Source: Bugula neritina
Lineage: Eukaryota > Bryozoa > Gymnolaemata > Cheilostomatida > Bugulidae
Length of the DNA: 64,000 bases
Assembly (NCBI GenBank): GCA_964035545.1
Contig: OZ037765.1
Span: forward strand, 21,584,495-21,648,494
Reading direction: 5' to 3'
The notes beneath the pieces are model-generated. The model ran no database searches. It worked only from the letters and a program-made list of their open reading frames with translations, and had not been told where the DNA came from. Position 1 is the stretch's first letter; each line of letters starts with the position of its first letter. Positions 21,710-55,900 of this stretch are shown here, in pieces. Made by a program: the position numbers and the translations under genes.

Positions 21710-22680
21710 TACAGCTAAGAATCAAATCAGTATCTTCACTCATAGTCATAGTCATACGGCTTACTTTAGTGTCATAGAGATACCTGTACTAATACTAATA
21801 CTAATAGGGGCACTTATACCTACGGTGGTGAATTTATTATAATCAATATTAGTGAATATACTTATACTAATACTTATAGTTATAGTCAGAGTGAATAATT
21901 GACTCAGGTATTGATTTTAACACTGATTTGCCTGCAGGCTATGAGAAATAGTAATAATAATACTAATGTCTAATAGTAATACTAATAGTAATAAACTAAT
22001 ACTAACAGTGAGAAATACTAATAGTCATACTCATACTCATAGACCATAGTAAATGTAATACTTATAGTTATACTTATAATAAGATTTAGAGTTAGTCTTA
22101 TAGTTTAAGTTAGAACTTCAACTTGAACGTATAAGTTAGAAAGTTAAACAATAATATAAGACTAAGTAAACTTATAGTTATAGTATTAGTTATACAGTAG
22201 TTGTTATACTTCTACGAATACTAATAGAAGTTATAACAAATCTAATTTAATTAAAATTAAACTTAATCTAATACTTATAGTTATACTTATACTTATAGTT
22301 ATACTTAATCTTATAGTTATAGTTTTATTTTAAAAACTACAATATTGATATAAAATTAAATATTATTATTATTATTATTAATATTAATACTATTACTATT
22401 AGTATTACTATTACTCAGTATGAGTATTACTATTACTTAGTATTACTATTAGTATTAGTATTAGTATTAGTATTAATATTTAAATAATAAAATTATACTT
22501 GAAGTTAATAATAATATAATAAATATAATCAACTTCCAGTCCAAGTATTCATTATGATTATCATATTCATATTCAACTTTATTGATATTCATATTGATAT
22601 TGATATTCATATTGTGGTTCGAACTATACTAATACAGTAATACGTAATACTAATAAGTAATACTAATAGTAATACTGAAA
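21710..22680. repeat. Scrambled simple-repeat tract
   Basis: About 1 kb made almost entirely of permuted AGTAT, ACTAT, TATAGT, TACTAATA and CATACTCATAG words, with no fixed period, ending 350 bp before the receptor start codon. Confidence 0.75.
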
Positions 22681-23027
22681 GTGAATACAGGAATCCATCC
22701 TCATTTTATTTTCAAATTAAAAGATTATGTACATTTTCTAATATCAATACTAATAGTAATATTACCGCCAATACTAAGAGTGGAAAGCTTACTAGAAATC
22801 TTAGCTGAGAGTCATCACAAAGTCAGACTGATTACGAAACCGAATAGCAGGAAAAATAGAAAAAAAAATCGGCTTTTTCTATTCTGGTAATAATTAATTT
22901 ACCTTCAAAACCAAATACGTATAGCCTAAGCCACTATTCAAATGTTCGAAAAAAGACCGTTTACAAACGACAATTCACAAGCTGTAAAATGTTCAATGGA
23001 TGCTTGTAATAATTAGGTCATTTAAAA

Positions 23028-26000
23028 ATGGATTCTGCTAACGAAGAAGAAACTCAACCAAATCCTCATTCTGGTAAGATTAATTGGCAGTTTTCATTTT
23101 GAAATATCGATTTACGTTTCACACCAAACATTTGATTGCAAAACAGTATCATACTCTAATTTCAGGGTAAATTAAAATACCCAATGCTGAAATAGGTCAA
23201 TGGCGACCTGAAAGATTATTTTGTATGTCAAGCAATGACACCAAAACTCAAATTTGTCAATGCTATGGGGTTAGTAGCATCTACTGCTCACCGTATGATT
23301 GACAAGTATAAATGGCAGTTTTAGTACTAATTGTAGTTTTAGCGTTGCCCAAGTAATAATAATAATAATTTTTTGACTTAAACTTGAAGTAGTTGAACAT
23401 CAACATGAATACTGAAAGTGAATAGTCATACTCATAGTCATAGTCATAGTGATAGTCATAGTGAACTTGCACTTGCAGTCTTCAAGTTGATGTTCAACTA
23501 GTACTACTAGGACTTCAACTATTGACAGTGACTATTACTATTACTATTAGTACTAGTATTAGTTGAAGGCATCCGTGTTCTTGTTGTTATCACTATGCTA
23601 TTCTTATTCTAATACTTGTATTCGCACTTATACTTATACTTATAGTTATAGTAATACTATAGCTATAGTAATACTAATAGTTATATTCATATTGATTATT
23701 CTCATTTATAGTAATTCTTATTTACATTATGATTACTTATTAGTATTACTATTAACGTATTAGTGTTACTACTAGTACTAGTAATGCTTATACTTATTGC
23801 ATTTCGGAATTGCCCGTTTACTGTTTAGGCCATTAATAAAAATAATGAGTATGACTATGACTAACTCCAAGTATAATGCTTAAAAGAGCAGTAATTGGAG
23901 TCTTGTAATAATATTTGTATTAAAAATTAAAGAATAAATTTACTATTCATAATTTTTTCAGTCCTATTATAATTATATAATATCATTATGTTCTATGCAA
24001 CTGTTGGTTGGCATCCTGCGTAATTGTTTAGCGTGCCTGCTTGCCAGCCAGAGGTCTGGTTCGAATTCCGGTGGGGGCAATTATTTTACAAGCTATTTCG
24101 GCTTTGTCTTGTGGAAGTACTCTCAGGGAGTTGACTGGCGAGTTGAGCCCATAAACTGACAGAGTACGTGGGGGCCAGTGCAGTTCTGGAGAGAACTGGG
24201 TGGAATGTTGTTTGGTATCCCAAAGCCCCTGTAGCGTAATTGGTTAGTGCACCTGCTTGCAAGCCGGAGGTCTGTGATTCGAATCCCAGTAGGGGCAATT
24301 ATTTTACAGCAACTGATCAACCTATTCTTTTGAATTGTCATAAAATGCCTGAACTTGTTGTTTATATTTTCGTTAGAGTCCCAGGTTCTCGATGGAGATA
24401 ATGAGCAAATTACGTTTGTTGAAGCATCTGTCGCACCCAGCAATGTAGACCTGACTACAAATTTCCTTCAAGTCACCAGAGCCACCATCTCTGAAACTAT
24501 TGCTGGAGAGGATGGAACTTCAACAAATGTTCAGGAGATCATACCATCAGCCAACAGTTTATCTCCGACAGTTACTATAACTGAACACACATTCACTTCA
24601 AATAATGTTCTGGGGGTAGAGCCGTCTACAGTTCAGTCAGAAGAACGATGCTTGGTCTGTAGTGATAAGGCTTCCGGTCTCCATTATGGTGTTCTAGCTT
24701 GTGAAGGGTGCAAGGTGTGGACAAAATTTGAATATCAAATTTTCAGTTCATGTTATCTATGAAAATTGATTTGTTTAAGTCTCATAATAAGAGCATTAGG
24801 TATATTTGCCCTATCCAAGTTATGTGCACACCAACAATTTTGAGTCATCTTTTTTATTTAGGGTTTCTTCCGACGAGCCTTGCAAGACATTGGAGACCCG
24901 TCTAGGCGGAGATGTTATTACAATAAAAATTGTGAAATCACCATTTCTAGCAGAAACAGGTGCCAGTTTTGTCGACTTCAGAAATGCTTAGCTCTTGGCA
25001 TGTCCAGAGGAGGTAAATTTACACTTCCATCAGAATCTATTCAGTTGACTTCAAATGAACCAGATTTTAGATATAAAATTGTACTATTGTATATTCTGAT
25101 TGTAGCTGCCAAGCTGGGACGGAGATCAAGGAAAATGAAGGCTACGATAGCAGATGCTTGTAAGTCTATAGAAGATACACAAACTGCCCAAGCATTACAC
25201 GGGTTACTCAGTTTGAAAGCAGAAAACCATGGGGGTGTCATAACTTTCACTCCTACAACAGCATCAGTGGATGTTAGTTCGTTCCCTGCAACCCAGACGT
25301 CTAATGTATCGTTAGATATGGGTGACATTACATTTTCTTCCCTTGCACACTCTACTAGTCTACCAACTACTAGTCAAACTGACACTTTGTCTGCTTCTAA
25401 AGTAACCAGTCTGTCTTTACCCGCTGCCAGTACTTCAGTGGCTACCGGCTCTGCAGACGATGACGATGACGATCAACAAGTTGGACAAGAAAACCCATCA
25501 GATTCTGATGTTTTCAAACACATGATGGACAGACTGGCTCAAGCTCGAGTCTGTAACAGTGAAGTGTTCAATGTAAGTTGTTGATTTTATCACAAATTAA
25601 AGTATCTAGACGGGGTGCCTTAAACTTTTGCTGTTTCATATAGCTTAGTTTGTGAAGTACGTACTGCTTGCTGCAAAAACAATCTCTCATAGGCCTCTGC
25701 TAGATGTCAATTTTGACTGAAGAAAAAGATTCACTCTTGAAATTTATTTAAGTAATTGATGTGCAACAGAAATTTTCTTCAAGTTTTTTATCATTTCTGC
25801 TAGATCTTTGTAAGTTTAACAGATCATGCTTGTTAGCTCGAATGAATATCTTTCTAGTGGCGATACTTAAAATTGACTAGCATCATTTTTACTGGATAGT
25901 TGCAACACACTGTACTTTTAGAATTGAAAAATAATAGCAAGTAGTAATTAGAAGTTATTGATAATTTTGAAAACGAGCACAAAGTTTTAGAAACTAGAAT

Positions 26001-28297
26001 AATAGTTAGACCAGTTATAGCGAGAGGTTAAGTCGGATAGTTGTTGGAAGAAGGAAAATTCAAAAGTGCTTAAAAATTTGTTGATGAATAATTTTGTTCC
26101 TAAATTCAGTTTTAACTTTCATATTACGGTACTTTTGGAAAGGTTGTGTGAATTCATTTTATTAGCATTTAATATATTTTTATGGTGATGTTGTACACTG
26201 TTACATAGAGGAATCGTAACCGCCTGAAAAACTCGGAACAGAAGAAAAATAAAATGACACAGAGACAAGCAGATACTATTAGTTTGCTCAAGATATCGCA
26301 CTTGGCGGGTATTGAGGGTGCGTCTGGCTCTGGAACCAAATTCCTGATTGTCAACTCGAACAAACTGCCTTTGAACCAACAGGTATGTTGGTGTGTTGTG
26401 GAATCAATAAACTCATATTTCGAAAACAATAGTACTCAACTAAGCAATAAACTGATGTTCTACGGTTAATATTCCGCTAACCTCCATGTTTAAAAAGATC
26501 AAGCCTCTGTGCTTTATACTGACAAAAGTCAACTTAGTTTTTTCAGGTTTAGTCGTCAATGGTTGACATCTAAATTTCTAAAGAAATGACAAAGCTGATG
26601 TGACTGTATTAAAAGTGCTCACTCACTAGCTATATGTATGTTTTAGCTTTGGTAGATTGAATGCTGTTTTTCCTTGGGTTACCAATGTGCAGTAGTGTTG
26701 ATTGTATGTTATGTGTTTTAGACGTACATCACAACACCTTCCGGTGAAGTTATTGACATGTCAAATGTGCAGATTATCAATGCTACTGCTGCTACTCCTA
26801 TCAGAGTTTCAAACTCATCATCTAATAAAATAATAATACCTAATTCGGGCATGTCTAGTGGCACGTCTAACTCTATACTCATACACGGTGCTGCCTCAGC
26901 CACTGAGAAGTTAGCACCTTCAGCTGACAGCTCACTGAATGCTGGGGAACACGCAATCTACAGAAGCCCCTTGAAGAAGCGACCTTATAGAGAACCAGAT
27001 CTTATAGAAGATGGACACATGAAGAGAGTCCATCTTGATGACAATGACGTTGTATTGGAACAGCACCAGGTGGTGCTGGTAGATAGTGGTGAGCAGCACG
27101 CTACGGATGTGCAAGCTGTTAACATGGCCGACGTGGCTACTACTGTGTACGATGCCTATATAGACACAGTTCAGTTCACATTCAACAACACTATGACTAT
27201 GCGACAGAATATAACTGAAAAGTTAGTATGTCCGACTTCGTCGACTCATCTCCCTGATCATCTGGCGGCAGCATGCTGGAAGGCATACGAAACTCGGTCT
27301 AATGAAGCCATCACTGATGTCGTGAATTTTGCTAAGCGAATTCCGGGTTTTCCAGCTCTAGAAACCGATGATCAGATTATTCTTATCAAAGGAGGCTCAT
27401 TTGAGGTTAGTTTCTACTCTTCATGATGTTTAATCTAATCACTATTTAAAACATTGGTCTGCTATGTATCATCAAGTCTGGAATTGTAGCTTATTTTTTA
27501 CTCTTACTAGTCTGTACCCTTTAATAAGCAATTTCACTTCAGTAAGGTGCATATGGATGTCTGTTTAATGTTGTCACCCTTTAAAATATGTATATTGTAT
27601 CTGCTATTTTATTACAGGTGGCCTGTGTGATGCAGGCCTCATTTGTTGATTCTGACAGAGAAATCATGCTACTGAGTGGTATAGATGCTGCGTACACCAA
27701 ACAGCAACTACGCAACAGTTTTCTGATGGGCGCTACTTTTGTTGATCTGCTGTTCAATTTTGCTTCTCGGTTCAGCAGTTTTCACTTGACGGACGTAGAG
27801 ACAGCTCTGTTCTGTGCGCTGATGCTGATTCGCCCTGGTAAGCATCCTATTTCTCTGTAATTTGTGAGCCGTGCTGGGCATTGTCTATAAGTTATTCTAA
27901 CTATAGAAATGAGTTTTTTTATAAATTTAAATGATGTTTAAATTGTTTTGATGCTATATTAAAACTAAAAATCTTCACCTTGTTATGAGACACCCATTTA
28001 CTAATTCTAATGGTACAATTGTACATTTTTCAAAGAAATGAAGTTGTGCTTTCAGATAGAGGTGGGTTGACCAACAGGGAGAAAGTGAACAAACTGCAAG
28101 AGATACTTATACAGGCTTTACAGAACCAAATTGACATTAACCACAGATCTGAATCAGGGTTGTTTCCTAAAGTACTAATGATGGTGTCTAATCTTCGAGA
28201 ATTAAATGGTGAACAACGTAGAATGCTAAATAATTTAAAAGGTCAGATAGAATTTTCTGAAGGACTTCTGGCTGAGATATTTGATTTGGCAGATTAA
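23028..28297 (+). CDS. NR1-class nuclear receptor (PPAR/Rev-erb/E75-like, orphan)
   Basis: Eight exons, phases consistent: 23028-23073, 24377-24714, 24862-25012, 25106-25572, 26209-26382, 26722-27405, 27618-27837, 28056-28297; about 773 residues. DNA-binding domain near residues 107-175: [11 protein letters not shown]-box CEGCKG, GFFRRAL, D-box CYYNKNC, then [20 protein letters not shown]. An intron splits the first finger after CEGCK. The next block, [12 protein letters not shown], is the basic extension. A very long hinge (about 178-570) has Ser/Thr-rich and acidic (DDDDDD) parts. Ligand-binding domain about 575-773: [42 protein letters not shown], ending with the AF-2 helix LLAEIF. It should act in the nucleus as a ligand- or co-regulator-dependent transcription factor. 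The exact NR1 group is not assignable by eye. Confidence 0.92.
23383..23800. repeat. Simple-repeat tract with inverted repeat in receptor intron 1
   Basis: AGTTGAACATCAAC near 23390 and its inverse GTTGATGTTCAACT near 23485 flank a CATAGT-rich core. From there to 23800 the DNA is mixed ACTATT/TATAGT words. Confidence 0.65.
24008..24310 (+). mobile_element. tRNA-like SINE repeat: head, body, second head
   Basis: Two tRNA-like segments (about 24008-24085 and 24226-24300), each ending GGGGGCAATTATTTTACA or GGGGCAATTATTTTACA, flank a roughly 130-bp body. The second has box A (TAGCGTAATTGG), box B (GATTCGAATCC) and a pairing acceptor-like stem, GCCCCTG with TAGGGGC. The anticodon arm does not close normally, so I call a SINE head, not a working tRNA. 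It sits in receptor intron 1, ending about 70 bp before exon 2. A decayed relative is at 16380-16540. Confidence 0.7.
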
Positions 28298-28665
28298 GTG
28301 GCCTCATTTAACTCATTACTATTACCTGGCGACAATCATTAATCTATTGTACCTCCTTTTCAGTAACTAAGCTGCCATTAGTATAGTTGGAAGTTTGTAA
28401 CTTTATAAAAGTTTTTTTTCTATTATTTTTACTTTGAATGATTTGTAGCATTTCCACACTATAATTGTTAAAAATTTGAAATTGTCATTTAATTTGATGT
28501 ATGTAATATACTATTTATTTTGTAAAAAAATATATTTTGTATAAAAATACAACAGACATAAACTATATGTATGTACATGAATTGAATATTTGTGATATAT
28601 ACATCTAATGTGATATGAATAATTATCACAATTAAATATTACACATTTACAACTTCAAATTGCAT
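28298..28665. other. Convergent 3' region of nuclear receptor and plexin
   Basis: A 368-bp AT-rich spacer between two stop codons on opposite strands. It must hold most of both 3' UTRs. No ORF, repeat or strong hairpin was noticed. Confidence 0.5.
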
Positions 28666-52605
<23,940 letters not shown>

Positions 52606-52980
52606 TTTCACAGTTGCTGGTTAATCATTGCCACTAATAATCCTTAAAGTATAAAACAGCAAACAAAGTAGTAGAGTGGTACAGAAGGTTCGATTAGAAT
52701 GGTGGTTGAGGCGTGAGTGAATAAGAAACAATACAGCATTGGAATATGTCCACATACCATGAAACCACGACCCATGAAAAATACCATAGCAACGGTTTAA
52801 TAGCACAGAAATAAACGGATTTGAAGCAAACAGTAATTAATCATCCCACACTCAGTCTGATGTGCCGTATTAAGCGCATAGAATGATTACCACGCTGATC
52901 TGTACAGTTGGTGGATACATGTTTCAAGAAATTAACTAAAAGTAGTTATATTGTGACTAGAAATTTATTTCGATTACTCA
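52606..52980. other. Short spacer between PIEZO stop and plexin start
   Basis: About 375 bp on the shared minus strand, if the tentative last PIEZO exon is right. It should hold the PIEZO 3' UTR and at least part of the plexin 5' UTR and promoter. An ORF of 61 codons here (52806-52621) matches nothing I recognise. Confidence 0.4.
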
Positions 52981-55900
52981 TTAATCCAACAAAAAACACT
53001 TCCACATATCAAAAGCTGTTCTGATACACATCTGGCAAAACTATCCAAATATGTATTTGCCATAGAATAAACTGACATTATGATAATCTGTACAGTCTAG
53101 ATAAGACACTAGATAGATAAGACAACAAAGTTAGAAAAAATATAGAAAATTTTGTCAACTTCAATTTGCAAATTGCAAAAAAACAATAATGTTTCTGATA
53201 CATTGAAAAAATTACAAAGTGTATAAGTTAAATTGAGTAAGCATATAAAATTATAGAGAGAAATATATGTAACTGAGCCAAGCACATCCTGACACGTCTC
53301 CTTCTCACATTGGCTATGATGTTTTTAACTTACTCAGCTTGATAAGCATTTTTGGTGACCTAAAGTTTACAAAAAACATGCTTATTTCATTAAATAAGAT
53401 CATGATTGAAGTGGCTTCAACAATTTGGTTCAAAATCAAATCTCACAAACTAAACTATTATTCAATTAAAACTCAGGCAAAAATATTACATTCGATTAAC
53501 AGAAGCATGGAATGTTTCATTAGGAATTAATTTAAATTCCTACCAGTATTTAAAGCAGTTGTGGCCAATAAACCTAACTAGTCTAACAAGCATAGAATGT
53601 TTCTTATAATCTTAATAACAACACAGGTTTAATATTCAGAAATACACACTTCATAGGCAAGCAGGCAAAAATTAATAAAAATAGACAGCCCATACAATCA
53701 ATAGTAATTTTTTTCTGATATTCTAACAATTTACCTATAAATGTATATTAATTTTGCAAACAGCTCCTCTTCTAACATAAGGTGACCATTTTCTCGAACA
53801 AAGTACAAGTCTTTAGCTATTCTAAAAATTCTATCGACATTTGGAAGCTGATCGAACATGACGGTGTACGAGCCACCGCTAGTGAGAGTACGCACAAACT
53901 GGCCAATCACAAACACCATACCAATGTACAGACCGATTATCCTAAAAATATCAAATAAAACCGAGTTATAGCACAGCGGCATGACTAGTGTATGCAATGA
54001 ATGGACACAGTAATACGATACATATAGTATCATTATGTGCCACCATAGTAATAGAATATCAATAGATATCACAGATTAGTAATAATATTAGTCATAGAAT
54101 AAGTAACAGTAACAGCTGTAGCAGAACAAGCATTTACTAGTAACCTATTGCAAGGCAATTAATATCAAAACAATTTGAAGTGAGCTTGAGGTTAGGCTAA
54201 ACAAAAATTCCTTGTAGCAAAACAGCAAATTTAGACAGCTAGACAAATTTGTATTATGGTGAACTAAGGAACATTGCGTTCAGGAAACATTTTTTTTAGC
54301 AATTTTGTATAGTGCGTTTTGATATAATATAATCAGAGTGTCCACATATACAAGAAAAAATTACGAACCCACTACTAGTAATAGTAGTAGTAATAAAATC
54401 AGAAAAAGTACTTTCAATAGCAGCTATGGTGACATAGTAATTAAGAGATGATTGTTTAGGTATTGTCTTACCCTGGGCCTGTAATAAAAGCAACTGCATC
54501 AGGAGCAACTCTGTCATTAAATGTGACAAAGAAGAGCGTTGAAGAATTTGTAATATTTTCTGAGCAGGAACTGACAAAAGACAGAGTGCAGTTTGATAGC
54601 TCTTCAACCGACCAATATTCAGTTTTCTGTAGCTTCAGTTCCAGTCCTATACCATTTAGTGGCTTCATGCCTAAAGTTTAGCAACATGAACTATATATAT
54701 TGCATAACATGTGATTTAATTAAAATGCTTCAAAATATATGTCCTTCAAAAGAAAGTGATACTTCCACTTAACATATTGCTCCATGACAAAATGATGGAT
54801 AGGAGGATAGGAAGCCCACTGCCTTCCTTTTACATGAAATAAATGTTGGGCTGATCTGTGTTATATAACAGCTGGGACCATGCAAATTGTTGACTGGAGT
54901 CCAAACCTAATTATAATGTGTATGTTAATGACAAATACCTAAATTTTGGTCCTGAATGTCACAAGGGTTACACTGAATGGAATCCACAGCGGTTGGTTGG
55001 CCAGTAGAAGGCAGGTGCAAGTACTGGGGGAGGAAGTAGGACAAGTAGCTAAAAACAGAGCAGCAGACTACTTATATACCATTATGGAAACTTTCTTTCA
55101 GACAACCTTAATATCTACATTCAATACATATAGCTGTGTCCAGGTAACTATTCGAACAGCAGAGTATATTCTATGCTTTTGGGACTTCAAAACATAAAAC
55201 ACTACTGTGGTTTAACTAAAGTTACATTTGAAATATTTACTGAGTGATTGCAATAACTTAAAGGATGTTAGAGGTTTATCATATTAAGAAGTCTAGTTAA
55301 GCAATGCGAATCTTATTAGAATGACTTACATTTGCTCTCCGCCTTGAGAAGCTATTGCGTTGTGTAAATTTTGCCGAGCATCCGAACCAGGAATAAGATC
55401 GAAATAAAATCCGGCAGAAACGGTTCCAGCAGTTAGCCCTAGTTTCGGACTCCTACAAACCAACAACGATTTCGAGTGAGTGGTAGAAAAATCAACAGAA
55501 TACAGACGCATCATATTATATGATAAGCAAAAGAGTGTGGAAAATGTCTGGAAAAATCCATCAGAACTGTATATGACTATTTCTACTGTGGAAAAATTGA
55601 AGAAGCCTAGATTTCTAATAAGAGAGCAAACCTGGTGAACGACAGTGTAACCGTCACTGCCACAGAGTCGTTGCTTGCTAAAACTTCAATCAGATCAACC
55701 TGACTGGGCCCGGTGATTCCCCAGATGGCAGTAGATGCTCCATTCAGTTTTATAGTTCGGATGTCAGTTGCCTCATAACTTTCCAAAAATCCAATGGCAA
55801 GCTGCAAAATGCACAAAAGACAAGTAAGAACTATTCGATAAACCCAATGCTAATGTACAGAAGCAAACAACTTACAGTTCATGAGAGACTAGTAAACTAA

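Larger units (their letters stand above)
19493..23027. other. Divergent intergenic region between IPPK and the nuclear receptor
   Basis: About 3.5 kb that should hold both promoters. It contains a full SINE (20974-21202) and about 1 kb of scrambled simple repeat (21710-22680). The rest is AT-rich, with no supported ORF and no clear TATA or initiator that I would defend. Confidence 0.5.

Noticed and set aside
24226-24300. Possible functional tRNA
   Set aside because: Acceptor-like stem and A/B boxes are present but the anticodon arm does not form a normal 5-bp stem with 7-base loop, and a second copy with the same flank shows it is a repeat.
54939-55037. PIEZO exon starting at the nearer acceptor (CCCCCAG)
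   Set aside because: That start gives the wrong phase; the acceptor at 55049 restores the frame and the conserved FLPQYL segment.
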